A stretch of DNA of 64,000 nt, from the NCBI GenBank assembly GCA_963725065.1, contig CAVRXD010000055.1, positions 29,121 to 93,120 on the forward strand, in the 5' to 3' direction. A program made the position numbers and the translations under genes. Below the pieces are notes generated by a model. It was not told the origin of the DNA. It saw nothing but the letters and a program-made list of their open reading frames with translations, and did not search any database. This document shows, piece after piece, positions 34,194-46,079 of this stretch (positions are counted from its first letter, which is position 1; each line of letters opens with the position of its first letter). This DNA comes from VAZQ01 sp963725065. GTDB taxonomy: Bacteria > Pseudomonadota > Alphaproteobacteria > Rhizobiales > Xanthobacteraceae.

Positions 34194-34509
34194 GGGTGGC
34201 ACCATACCTCCTCGCGGCCGTCGCGAGTCGTTGCATGAGCGGTGCCTTACCGTCGCGCGGTTGTGGCGCGGCCGATTTTACGCGCGTCCGTGTGGTACCA
34301 TTGACAAGTGCTTTGCACAGGTTGTAGCGAGCTATACGTCTGGTTGTGTGTGCATCGTTGTTGGCCTTCTTGCGACCTCGATGTCCATCGCTCTGGCGAT
34401 TACTGCGGGCAAGAAGTCACCGAAGAAAACCGCCGCGCCATCCTGACGAACCTGCGCAGATGTCCGCGTTGCGCCTGCGGCGATTGCTCTAGCCGAAAGG
34501 AGGCCGTCA
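34194..34509. other. 316-bp non-coding gap upstream of the giant repeat gene
   Basis: No credible gene. It is less GC-rich than its surroundings in the middle (34290-34400) and contains TTGACA at 34301-34306, a possible -35 box for the giant gene, but no convincing -10 at the standard spacing (candidates tagcga). Its right end carries the ribosome-binding site of the giant gene. A short Cys-rich reading frame here looks like noise. Confidence 0.35.
34496..34503 (+). promoter_or_regulatory. Shine-Dalgarno AAAGGAGG deciding a GTG start
   Basis: An almost perfect AAAGGAGG followed by 6 bases and GTG at 34510. It fixes the start of the giant repeat protein (first residues MATVLSPGDLAIVQ). It is the best ribosome-binding site in the window, fitting a highly translated secreted protein. 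Confidence 0.75.
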
Positions 34510-37500
34510 GTGGCTACCGTTCTGTCCCCCGGCGACCTCGCCATCGTTCAATACAACAGCAGCACCACAGACTCGTTCACGTTCGTCTTCGCGCGTGACA
34601 TCGAGGCAGGCACCGTCGTCAATTTCACCGACAACGGCTGGCTGGCCGCCGGCGGATTCCGGCCGGGCGAAGGCACAGTCACCTACACGGCGCCCACCGC
34701 GATTACTGCCGGTACCGTCGTCACGCTGACGGGCCTCGATCTTGATGCCGCCGGCGACCAGATCATCGCGTACCAGGGGACGCAGGCGAGCCCTACCATC
34801 CTCTACCTCGTCGATCTCGCCGACGGCAACAACACCGTCGCCGGCGATGCGACCAATGACAACACCACCGCCTTACCGCCCGGCTTAACGCTGGGTCAGA
34901 ACGCGGTCGCGGTCGGCTTCGACAATGCGATCTACGCAGGACCGATCGACGGATCACCTCCCCAGCTGTTCCCCCTCATCAGCAACTCGGCCAACTGGAT
35001 CGATGGCAACGCATTGCCCCCGTCGGCCCGTTATTTCTACCCGCCGCACCTCGATCTCGATTCCAACAATTCGACGTCTGGGGGCCCCGACTATCGGGCA
35101 GAGGTCACCAATGACCGTACCCCGGTCAGCATCTCCGATACCGACAGCGACATAGACGATTTCGACGGCGGCATTATCACCTTCGCGCAGATCACCATCA
35201 ACAACCCGTTCCCCGGTGACGTGCTGTCGGTCATCGGCACGTTGCCATTCGGAATTTTTGCAACGCCTTTCGATCCGTTCACCGGCACCCTCTTTCTGTT
35301 CGGTTTTGGCTCGCATTCCGCCTATCAGACCGCGATCGAGCAGATCGGGTTCAGCACGGACGCGCCCGTCGGCGTAACGAAGAGCATTTCAGTCTGGGTA
35401 TTCGACGACTTCTGGTGGAGTAACGAGGCGCACGCGATCTTCACGGTAACGAGTGCCGCCGTTCCTCCGCACCTCGATCTCGACGCCAACAACTCCAATG
35501 GCGGCGGGGCGGACTATACCGCGACATTCACCACCGGCGGGCTGGCGATACCGGTCGCCGACACCGACGTTTCCATCACCGACCCCGACAGCACGACGAT
35601 CCAGTCGGCCAGGATCACGATCGCACATCAACCGGCAATCGGGCGACGCGCTTATCGCCGGGGCATTGCCGCCCGGCATCACGGCTTCGATCTACAATCC
35701 CTTCACCGGCGTCATCACGCTCAGCGGTGCGGCCTCGCTCGCGGACTATCAGACGGCCTTGCACCAGGTGGTCTTCGACACCACGAGCATTTCCACTGCT
35801 GACCGCATCATCCGGGTCACCGTCAACGACGGTACCCTCGACAGCAATGTCGCCACGACCTACATGCACGTCGTTCTCCCGCCGCCGAACGTCGCGCCGG
35901 TGCTCGATCTCGACGCCAACAATTCGACGACGACGGGCGCAAACTATCTCACCGTGTTCACCGATGGGGGCCCAGCCGTCGCCGTCGTGGACGCCGATGT
36001 CTCGGTCATCGACAACGACAGTCCAAACCTTGCCTCGGCGACGGTGACGCTGACCAACGGGGACCCGCTCGGTAGTCTGACGTTCAATGGCACAGCCCCC
36101 GGCGGCATCTTCGTTTTCGGCTCGGGGACACATCAAATTACGCTCTCGGGCGCCGCATCGGCTGCCGACTATCAGACGGCACTGCAGCAAATCACGTACA
36201 ACAACACCGGCACCAATCCTTCGACCGAAACCCGCGTCATCGACATTGTCGTCAACGACGGCGCCCGCAACAGCAACACGGCACAGGCCTTGATCCAGGT
36301 CGAGGTGGTGAACAACAGCGCTCCGGTGCTGGACCTCGATGCCGACGACTCGAGCGGCTCGTTTCAAAGCACTTTCCGGAACGCGTTCACAGAAAACGGC
36401 GCCCCGGTGCCGATCGCCGATGTCGATACCTCCATTACCGATGCCGACAGCACCACGCTTTTTTCCGCGACGATCAAGCTGGCGAACCCGGAAACCGGCG
36501 ATCTGCTCACGGTCAGCGGGGTGCTGCCGGGAGCGATCACCACGGCTGGCTACGATCCTGGTACCGGCGTCCTCACGCTCACCGGTTCGGGCACGCTGGA
36601 TGATTACGAAATCGCGCTGACAGCAGATTCGCTACAGCAACACCAGCGACGATCCCGTCGCGGGAGACCGCCTCATCGAGGTCGTGGTCAACGACGGGGC
36701 GAACAACAGCAATCTGGCGGTCTCGGTAATCAGTGTCACCGCGACGAACGACGCCCCGGTCATCACAGTCGATCCGGCCGCCGCGTATGTCGAGAACGCC
36801 GCGGCGGTCGTGCTCGCGCCGACGGCGGCCCTATCGGATGTCGATGATACCGAGCTCAACGGGGCGCTCGTGAGCATCACCGACGGCTCGTTTCCCGGTG
36901 ACGGCGATATCCTCAGTGTCGGCGGCGTCACCAGCAACACCGTGAACGGCATTACGTTCGTCTGGATGCCTGCGCAGCATGCGTTGGTCTTCAGCGGCGC
37001 GAGTTCGGTCGCGAACTATCAGGCGCTGCTGCAGCAGGTTCAGTTCCAGTCGAGCAGCGACAATCCCACCGACTTCAGCCACAGCCCGCAGCGAACCCTG
37101 ACGTGGGCCGTGACCGACAGCGCGTCCGTGACCACCGCAACGACGACAATCAATATCGTCGCCGTGAACGACGCGCCTCAGGAGACGGTTGCCGCAACCG
37201 CCGCGTACACCGAGAACGGCTCGCCGGTGACGATCTCGCCGGCCGCGACCGCGAGCGACGTCGACAACACCGACCTGATCTATGGCGAGGTTAGAATCGT
37301 TGCCGGCGGGTTTGATGGCGACATTCTGACCGTCAACGGCCTGCAGAGCGGGACCTTCCTCGGCATCGACTTTTCTTACGATGCCGGCTTGCGCCGCCTT
37401 CTGTTCAATAACCCGGCCGCGGTCGCGGATTACCAGGCGCTCATGCAGGCGGTCGGATTCGGGTCGACCAGCGAGAATCCGACGAACTTCGGCGCCAATC

Positions 37501-40500
37501 CGACGCGCACGCTGGGGTGGGGTTTGTCCGACGGCGAGAATTTCAGTGCCTCCGCGCAGACGACGCAGATCACCATCACCGCCCTGAACGACGCCCCGGT
37601 CAACACCGTGCCGGGCGCGCAGACCGTCGCCGAGGACACCATCCTGCCGATCGTCGGCGTCTCGGTGGCGGACATCGACAGCAGCGCGCTCACCACCACG
37701 CTGTCGGTCGCTAACGGCATCCTCAATGTGACCGCCGGCCCCGGCGTCAGCGGCAACGGCACCGCCATCGTAACCATCACCGGCACGGCAGCGCAGATCA
37801 ACGCGGCGCTGGTGGGCCTCGCCTATACCGGCAACCTCAACTTCAACGGCGCCGACACGCTCACGGTCGCGACCAGCGACGGGACCGCCACCGACACCGA
37901 CCGATCGCGATCACTGTCAATCCAGTGAACGACCCCCCGATCAATACCGTGCCGGCCGCGCAGAGCGTCGCCGAGGACACCATCCTGCCGATCGCCGGCG
38001 TCTCGGTGGCGGACATCGACAGCAGCGCGCTCACCACCACGCTCGACGGTGTCGAGCGGCACGCTCAACGTGACCGCCGGCGCCGGCGTCACCGGCAACG
38101 GCACCGCCAGCGTAACCATCACCGGCACGGCAGCGCAGATCAACGCGGCGCTGGCGGGCCTCGCCTATACCGGCAACCTCGACTTCAACGGCGCCGACAC
38201 GCTCACGGTCGCGACCAGCGACGGGACCGCCACCGACACCGACCTGATCGCGATCACTGTCAATCCAGTGAACGACGCCCCGGTCAATACCGTGCCGGGC
38301 GCGCAGAGCGTCGCCGAGGACACCACCCTGCCGATCGCCGGCGTCTCGGTGGCGGACATCGACAGCAGCGCGCTCACCACCACGCTGTCGGTCGCTCACG
38401 GCATCCTCAATGTGACCGCCGGGGCCGGCGTCACCGGCAACGGCAGCGCCATCGTAACCATCGCCGGCACGGCAGCGCAGATCAACGCGGCGCTGGCGGG
38501 CCTCACCTATACCGGCAACCTCGACTTCAACGGCGCCGACACGCTCACGGTCGCGACCAGCGACGGGACCGCCATCGACACCGACACGATCGCGATCACT
38601 GTCAATCCAGTGAACGACGCCCCGGTCAATACCGTGCCGGGCGCGCAGAGCGTCGCCGAGGACACCGCCCTGCCGATCGCCGGCGTCTCGGTGGCCGACG
38701 TGGACGGCGGACGCGCTCACCACCACGCTCGACGGTCGTCGAGCGGCATCGCTCAATGTGACCGCCGGCGCCGGCGTCACCGGCAACGGCACCGCCAGCG
38801 TAACCATCACCGGCACGGCCGCGCAGATCAACGCGGCGCTGACGGGCCTCGCCTATACCGGCAACCTCAACTTCAACGGCGGCGACACGCTCACGGTCGC
38901 GACCAGCGACGGGACCGCCACCGACACCGACCCGATCGCGATCACTGTCAATCCAGTGAACGACGCCCCGATCAATACCGTGCCGGGCGCGCAGAGCGTC
39001 GCCGAGGATACCGCCCTGCCGATCGCCGGCGTCTCGGTGGCGGACATCGACAGCAGCGCGCTCACCACCACGCTCAACGTGTCGAGCGGCACGCTCAATG
39101 TGACCGCCGGCGCCGGCGTCACCGGCAACGGCAGCGCCATCGTAACCATCACCGGCACGGCCGCGCAGATCAACGCGGCGCTGGCGGGCCTCACCTATAC
39201 CGGCAACCTCAACTTCAACGGCGGCGACACGCTCACGGTCGCGACCAGCGACGGGACCGCCATCGACACCGACACGGTCGCGATCACTGTCAATCCAGTG
39301 AACGACGCCCCGGTCAATACCGTGCCGGGCGCGCAGAGCGTCGCCGAGGACACCGCCCTGCCGATCGCCGGCGTCTCGGTGGCGGACATCGACAGCAGCG
39401 CGCTCACCACCACGCTCAACGTGTCGAGCGGCACGCTCAACGTGACCGCCGGCGCCGGCGTCAGCGGCAACGGCACCGCCAGCGTAACCATCACCGGCAC
39501 GGCAGCGCAGATCAACGCGGCGCTGGCGGGCCTCGCCTATACCGGCAACCTCAACTTCAACGGCGCCGACACGCTCACGGTCGCGACCAGCGACGGGACC
39601 GCCACCGACACCGACACGGTCGCGATCACTGTCAATCCAGTGAACGACGCCCCGGTCAATACCGTGCCGGGCGCGCAGAGCGTCGCCGAGGACACCGCCC
39701 TGCCGATCGCCGGCGTCTCGGTGGCGGACATCGACAGCAGCGCGCTCACCACCACGCTCAGTGTGTCGAGCGGCATCCTCAACGTGACCGCCGGCGCCGG
39801 CGTCAGCGGCAACGGCACCGCCAGCGTAACCATCACCGGCACAGCAGCGCAGATCAACACGGCGCTGGCCGGCCTCACCTATACCGGCAACCTCAACTTC
39901 AACGGCGGCGACACGCTCACGGTCGCGACCAGCGACGGGACCGCCACCGATACCGACCTTATCGCGATCACTGTCAACCCAGTGAACGACGCCCCGGCGC
40001 TCGATCTCGACGCGAACAATTCGACGACGCCCGACGCAAACTATCTCACCGGGTTCACCGATGGGGGCCCAGCCGTCGAGATCGTGGACACCGACGTCCT
40101 GATAACCGACGACGACACGGAGCTCACCTCGGCGACGGTCACGCTGACGAACCACGACACCGACGATGTTCTGGTCGCCGGGGCATTGCCGCCCGGCATC
40201 ACGGCTTCCGCCTACGATTCCGCTACCGGCATCCTCACGCTCACCGGCACCGCGTCGCTGGCCGCTTATCAGACGGCATTGCAGCAGATCACGTTCGACA
40301 ACACCGGCACCACGCCGTCGACCGCCACCCGCGTCATCGACATTGTCGTCAATGACGGCGCCAGCAACAGCAACACGGCAAAGGCCTTCATCCAGGTCGA
40401 GGTGGTGAACAACAGCGCTCCGGTGCTGGACCTCGATCCCAATGACTCCGGCGGCTCCGCCCGCACCACCTTCCGGACGGCGTTCACGGAGAACGGCGCT

Positions 40501-43500
40501 CCGGTGCCGATCGCAGACGTGGATACCTCCATCACCGATAGCGACAGCACCGAGCTTGTTTCCGCGACGATCACGCTGACGAACCCGCAAACCGGCGATC
40601 TGCTCACGGTCAGCGGGGCGCTGCCGGGACCGATCACCACGGCTGGCTACGATCCCGGTACCGGCGTGCTCACGCTCACCGGTGTGGGCACGCTGGCTGA
40701 ATACGAAACCGCGCTGCAGCAGATTCTCTACAGCAGCACCAGCGACGATCCCGGCACGGCAAGACCGCCTCATCGACGTGGTGGTCAACGACGGCGTGAA
40801 CGACAGCAATGTGGCGGCGGCACTGATCAGTGTCACCGCGACGAACGACGCCCCGGTCATCACAGTCGATCCGTCCGCCACGTATGTCGAGGATGCCGCG
40901 GCGGTCGTGCTCTCGCCGTCGGCGAGCCTCACCGGACGTCGGACGACACCGAGCTCAACTTCGCCGCCGTCCATATCACCGCCGGATCGTTTCCCGGCGA
41001 CGGCGACACCCTGACCGTCAACGGCGACACCAGCGGTACTACAGTGACTGGCATCACGTTCCTGTGGAACCCAACGCTGCATACGTTGGTCCTCACCGGT
41101 GCGAGCTCGGTCGCGAACTACCAGGCGGTGTTGCAGACGGTCCAATTTCAATCGACGAGCCACAATCCCACCGACTTCAACGCGAGTCCGCAACGGACCC
41201 TGACCTGGTCCGTATCGGATGGCACGACCATCACGACCGCAACGACGACGCTCGATATCACCGCCGTGAACGACCCCCCGATCAATACCGTGCCGGGCGC
41301 GCAGAGCGTCGCCGAGGACACCATCCTGCCGATCGCCGGCGTCTCGGTGGCGGACAGCGACAGCAGCGCGCTCACCACCACGCTCAGTGTGTCGAGCGGC
41401 ACGCTCACCGTGACCGCCGGCACCGGCGTGACCGGCAACGGCACCGCCAGCGTAACCATCACCGGCACGGCGGCGCAGATCAACGCGGCGCTGACGGGCC
41501 TCGCCTATACCGGCAACCTCGACTTCAACGGCGGCGACACGCTCACGGTCGCGACCAACGACGGGACCGCCACCGACACCGACCTTATCGCGATCACTGT
41601 CAATCCAGTGAACGACGCCCCGGTCAATACCGTGCCGGGCGCGCAGAGCGTCGCCGAGGACACCGCCCTGCCGATCGCCGGCGTCTCGGTGGCGGACATC
41701 GACAGCAGCGCGCTCACCACCACGCTCAACGTGTCGAGCGGCATCCTCAATGTGACCGCCGGCGCCGGCGTCACCGGCAACGGCACCGCCAGCGTAACCA
41801 TCACCGGCACGGCGGCGCAGATCAACGCGGCGCTGGCGGGCCTCACCTATACCGGCAACCTCAACTTCAACGGCGGCGACACGCTCACGGTCGCGACCAG
41901 CGACGGGACCGCCACCGACACCGACCTTATCGCGATCACTGTCAATCCAGTGAACGACGCCCCGGTCAATACCGTGCCGGCCGCGCAGAGCGTCGCCGAG
42001 GACACCATCCTGCCGATCGCCGGCGTCTCGGTGGCGGACATCGACAGCAGCGCGCTCACCACCACGCTCAATGTGTCGAGCGGCACGCTCACCGTGACCG
42101 CCGGCGCCGGCGTCACCGGCAACGGCACCGCCAGCGTAACCATCACCGGCACGGCAGCGCAGATCAACGCGGCGCTGGCGGGCCTCGCCTATACCGGCAA
42201 CCTCAACTTCAACGGCGGCGACACGCTCACGGTCGCGACCAGCGACGGGACCGCCACCGATACCGACCTGATCGCGATCACTGTCAATCCAGTGAACGAC
42301 GCCCCGGTCAATACCGTGCCGGGCGCGCAGAGCGTCGCCGAGGACACCATCCTGCCGATCGCCGGCGTCTCGGTGGCGGACATCGACAGCAGCGCGCTCA
42401 CCACCACGCTCAATGTGTCGAGCGGCATCGCTCAACGTGATCGCCGGCGCCGGCGTCACCGGCAACGGCAGCGCCAGCGTAATCATCACCGGCACGGCAG
42501 CGCAGATCAACGCGGCGCTGGCGGGCCTCACCTATACCGGCAACCCAGACTTCAACGGCGGCGACACGCTCACGGTCGCGACCAGCGACGGGACCGCCAC
42601 CGACACCGACCTTATCGCGATCACTGTCAATCCAGTGAACGACGCCCCGGTCAATACCGTGCCGGGCGCGCAGAGCGTCGCCGAGGACACCGCCCTGCCG
42701 ATCGCCGGCGTCTCGGTGGCGGACATCGACAGCAGCGCGCTCACCACCACGCTCAGTGTGTCGAGCGGCATCCTCAACGTGACCGCCGGCGCCGGCGTCA
42801 CCGGCAACGGCAGCGCCAGCGTAAGCATCGCCGGCACGGCCGCGCAGATCAACGCGGCGCTGGCGGGCCTCACCTATACCGGCAACCTCAACTTCAACGG
42901 CGCCGACACGCTCACGGTCGCGACCAGCGACGGGACCGCCACCGACACCGACACGATCGCGATCACTGTCAATCCAGTGAACGACGCGCCCGTGCTCGTC
43001 GTTGCGGACGCAACCTACCAGGAGGATGTCCCGGTATTGCTTTCGCCATCAGCCAGCCTCACCGACGTGGACGACACCGAGTTCGACTTCGCCGCCGTGC
43101 AGATCACCGCCGGGTCGTTTCCCGGCGACGGCGACACCCTGACCGTCAACGGCGCCACCAGCGGCACGCTGACTGGCATCACGTTCCTCTGGGACCCCAC
43201 ACTGCATGCGTTGGTCTTCACCGGTGCGAGTTCGGTCGCGAACTATCAGGCGCTGTTGCAGACCGTCACAATTCCAATCGACGAGCCACAATCCCACCGA
43301 CTTCGACGCGAGTCCGCAACGGACCCTGACTTGGTTCGTATCGGATGGCACGGCCGTCACGACCGCAACGACGACACTCGATATCGTTGCCCACGACGAT
43401 CCGGCGGTGGCGCAGCCCGACGCGGTCCCCACCACCGAGAACGCCGTGATCCTCGCGCGCGCGGTGGCCGGGAACTTGTTCGTCAACAACGGCTTCGGCC

Positions 43501-44715
43501 CCGACAGCGATCCCGATGGTGGTACGTTTGTGGTGACGGCGGTGTCGGTCGGCACGGTCGGCACGCCAATCACGCTGCCGTCGGGCGCGCTGCTGATCGT
43601 CAACGCCAACGGCACGTTCAACTACGACCCCAACCACACGTTCGACTATCTGCCGACGCCCGGCTCTGGCGCTTCCAACCTGACCATTAACGATACCTTC
43701 AGCTACGCCATCACGGGCGGTGATACGGCGACCGTGACGGTGACGGTCAGCGGCGTCGATACCAACGACGTGCTCTACGACAGCGCCGGCATCGACAGCC
43801 TGGCCGGCGGCATCCGCAATGACGTTTACTACGTCCACAACACCGGCGACGTGGTGACCGAGGCGGCGAACGCCGGCTCCGACACGGTGGCCGCGTTCGT
43901 CAATTACACACTGCCGTCCAGCAACACCGTCGAAGTTCTCAACATGATCGGCTCCGGCCCCGGGTTGACCGGCACGGGCACGGACGGCGCCGAAACGTTC
44001 ATCAGCAGCAGCGGGCCCAACACGCTGATTGGGCTCGGCGGCAATGATACCTATTACGTCAACAACACCGCCGACGTGGTGATCGAGGATGCCGAGCGGC
44101 GGCGTCGACACCGTGCTCGCGACCGTCAACTACACGATGCCGGCCGACGCCGAGGGGCTCTACATGCTCGGCTCCGGGTTGACCGGCACGGGCACGAACA
44201 ATGCCGACACGCTGCTCAGCAGCGGCGGACCCAACACGCTGGTCGGGCTCGGCGGCGATGATCTCTATTACGTGAACAATGCGGCCGACGTGGTGGTCGA
44301 AGCTGCGAACGGCGGTTTCGATTCGGTGATGACTTCGCTGAGCTATACCCTGCCGGCCAATGTCGAGGCGCTGTACGTGACGGGCTCCGGGCTGACCGGC
44401 ACCGGCAACAGCGGCGCCAACACGCTGGTCACCATCGGCGCGAACACCCTGGTCGGCGGTGACGGCAACGACACCTTCGTGTTCTTCGCCGGCAGCGCCA
44501 ACGGCGCGACCGTTGCCGACTTCAACCGCGATCAGGTGAGCGAGTGGGATTTCCTGGTGTTCAGCGGCTTCGGCACCGAGGCGCAGGGCGCGACCTTCAC
44601 GCAGATCGGCACCACCGACCAGTGGCAGATCCATTCCGGCCTCGATGCCCACAACGAGACGATCACGTTCTCGAACCACGCCGCGCTGCATGCCGGGGAT
44701 TTCGTGTTCGTGTGA
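34510..44715 (+). CDS. Giant secreted repeat protein (cadherin/VCBS-like, RTX C-terminus), about ten frameshifts
   Basis: One gene of about 3,400 codons. Order: an N-terminal lamin-tail-like domain (FTFVFARDIEAGTVVNFTDN), ten Ca-binding-type Ig-like domains opening with LDLDANNST or TNDAPVITVDP, array 1 (seven 114-residue units), three more LDLD/TNDAP domains, array 2 (five units), one further domain, a VCBS-like domain (NANGTFNYDPNHTF) and three RTX-like repeats ending in VGGDGNDTFVF. No N-terminal signal and a RTX-type tail imply type I secretion. Segments are 34510-35630, 35630-36620, 36620-37903, 37903-38048, 38048-38700, 38758-40757, 40757-40934, 40934-42430, 42430-43265, 43265-44093 and 44093-44715. 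Nearly Cys-free and Thr/Asp/Gly-rich, a probable adhesin or surface-layer-like protein. Frameshifts may be assembly errors. Confidence 0.75.
37587..39984 (+). repeat. Array 1: seven tandem 342-bp coding units
   Basis: Units start at 37587, 37928, 38271, 38613, 38959, 39301 and 39643. Each encodes a 114-residue domain opening with NDAPVNTVPGAQSVAEDT, passing VADIDSSALTTTL, GTAAQINAALAGL and ending in ATDTDLIAITVNPV. Spacings are 341, 343, 342, 346, 342, 342 and 342, so the frame-breaking indels fall in the first, second and fourth units. Near-identity between units makes recombination and mis-assembly both likely. Confidence 0.9.
41269..42979 (+). repeat. Array 2: five tandem 342-bp coding units
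   Basis: Units start at 41269, 41611, 41953, 42295 and 42638, with spacings 342, 342, 342, 343 and 342. They are the same domain as in array 1 and interchangeable with it in sequence. The fourth carries an extra G at 42430 (ggcatcGctc), which also occurs in the fourth unit of array 1. Confidence 0.9.
43790..44470 (+). repeat. Three RTX-like repeats at the C-terminus of the giant protein
   Basis: Three copies of about 100 residues, each with NNTADVV-E, a variable strand segment, GSGLTGTG and GPNTLIGLGGNDTYYV. The last ends LVGGDGNDTFVF, the GGxGxD calcium-binding nonapeptide type. Such repeats precede the type I secretion signal. A one-base insertion at about 44093 splits the first from the second. 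Confidence 0.75.
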
Positions 44716-44732
44716 GGTGGCTCGGACGCGCC

Positions 44733-44843
44733 GGCCAGACGCACCGACCATATGCGCGTAATGTTGCGCACGCGCACCCGCGACGAGGTGCGCGAGATCG
44801 TTCGGCGCCTGCGCGCCAATCCATGGGACGCCGTCGATACTCT
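44733..44843 (+). pseudogene. Fragment of a second MDR oxidoreductase copy
   Basis: About 36 codons, ARRTDHMRVMLRTRTRDEV then REIVRRLRANPWDAVD, align with LRRIDYIGVTFRTRTLDEV and REIGRRMRADLWDAVT of the complete gene at 33222-34193 (about 83 percent identical over the central 66 bases by eye). Neither the start nor the C-terminal end of the gene is present. It begins 18 bp after the giant gene's stop codon, so the giant gene lies between a complete and a truncated copy. Confidence 0.65.
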
Positions 44844-44873
44844 TGCGATAGCAACAAAAAGTCTCGCCGCTAG

Positions 44874-45959
44874 TTATTTCACCCCGCGCCGCACGTAGTC
44901 GGCGATGAACGCGCGCATCTCCGGCGAGATGGTGATCGCCGCCCGCACCTCCGCGTTGGTGTCGGGCCCCGCCATCCATTCCGGCACGTAGCCGATCGTC
45001 CGCACCGCTTCCTCGGCGTGCTCCTTGTCGCCGTTGAGCCTGAGCACCGCCGCGCGCAAGGCGGCGACCGCCGCCGGCGGCGCGCCGGGCGGAAGCACGA
45101 TCTGCCGCTGCATCGCGCCGTTGATGGTCAGCACGGTGCGATAGGCGTCCCAGAGCCGGCCTGACGGCATTTCGCCTTTGATCTTCCGGTAGAGCTCGGG
45201 GAACGAAAGGATGGGGAGACCCTCGACCTGCCGCGGCGCATGCCCGATCTCGGCGCCCGGATTGGCGTCGTACCAGATGCCGATGGCCGCGCCTTCCTTT
45301 ACCAGCGTAGGCTCGACCACCGCGCGATAGCTCGGCGGCGATTCCGCATAGAGATTGATCTCGTTCTGCTGCAGAGCGAGCCGCGCTGCGCTGCTGCCGC
45401 GATAGGAGGTCACGTACTTGTACGGCACGCCGAGCATGTCGAGTCCGAGCCGCAACAGCAGGTCCTTGGAATTTTCCGCCCCGAGGCCTCCGGCTACCAC
45501 GCCTTTCGCCTTGACGATGTCGGTTGCGGCCTTGATGCCGGGCGGCACGTCGGTGCGCATATAGGCGATGCTGGTGCCGGGCTGGTAGGCGACGAATTCA
45601 TAAGTGCGGAAGTCGATGCGGAAGCGCTCGGGATTGTTGGCGTAGCGCCAGGCGGAACCGGTGAAATAGCCGAGTGTGGTGCCATCCTTCGGTGCGACCT
45701 CGCCGAGATAGCCGGCGCCGATCATGCCGCCCGCGCCATCCATGTTCTGCACCAGGATGCCGGGATAGCCGTCGATGTGCCTGGCCAGATGCTTTGCGAG
45801 CAGCCGGCCCTCAATATCGGTCGGCCCTCCGGCGGCAAAGTTGATGATCAGGGAAAGTCGTTTGCCTTTGTAGAATGGATCATCCGCCGCGGCCTGCGAG
45901 CCGCTGAGCAACGCCGCGCAGAGCGCGAACGTGATGGCAGGCACGCGCAGGTCCGGCAT
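44874..45959 (-). CDS. TctC-like periplasmic solute-binding protein
   Basis: A 361-residue divergent member of the tripartite tricarboxylate transporter receptor family. Signal peptide residues 1-24 (cleavage near AAA-DDP), then FYKGKRLSLIINFAAGGPTDIEG and GILVQNMDGAGGMIGAGYLG, the family's start and first ligand loop; later GVVAGGLGAENSKDLLLR. It is longer than typical Bug proteins and groups with the DPFYKGK-type subset often seen next to hydrolase and dehydrogenase genes. A GGAGG site precedes the ATG. Divergent from the next receptor gene. Confidence 0.85.
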   Translation of the reverse strand: MPDLRVPAITFALCAALLSGSQAAADDPFYKGKRLSLIINFAAGGPTDIEGRLLAKHLARHIDGYPGILVQNMDGAGGMIGAGYLGEVAPKDGTTLGYFTGSAWRYANNPERFRIDFRTYEFVAYQPGTSIAYMRTDVPPGIKAATDIVKAKGVVAGGLGAENSKDLLLRLGLDMLGVPYKYVTSYRGSSAARLALQQNEINLYAESPPSYRAVVEPTLVKEGAAIGIWYDANPGAEIGHAPRQVEGLPILSFPELYRKIKGEMPSGRLWDAYRTVLTINGAMQRQIVLPPGAPPAAVAALRAAVLRLNGDKEHAEEAVRTIGYVPEWMAGPDTNAEVRAAITISPEMRAFIADYVRRGVK

Positions 45960-46079
45960 CGGGAGCCTCCGCTGATGGGTGGACGACTATAGCCGTGGGC
46001 CTGCTCGCCGGCCAATCGTTCTTGGTTCGCCACTCGAACCGTGGGATCAATGACGGCATCCGTCCTGGAGACCTGCTGG

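Noticed and set aside
34301..34330. A sigma-70 promoter for the giant gene (TTGACA)
   Set aside because: No acceptable -10 box at 16-19 bp; kept only as a note in the gap entry.
34308..34598. A 96-codon Cys-rich frame between the MDR gene and the giant gene
   Set aside because: No ribosome-binding site, overlaps the giant gene's start and has no recognisable family; the cysteines arise from a locally less GC-rich stretch.
38626..42531. A 1,301-codon reading frame on the minus strand inside the giant gene
   Set aside because: It is the antisense shadow of the 342-bp units: the GC-rich codon pattern leaves few stops, and the peptide (repeats of GERAAVDVRHRDAGDR) is a mirror of the plus-strand repeats with no domain similarity.
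37587..42979. CRISPR-like direct repeats
   Set aside because: The repeat unit is 342 bp of continuous coding sequence without spacers.
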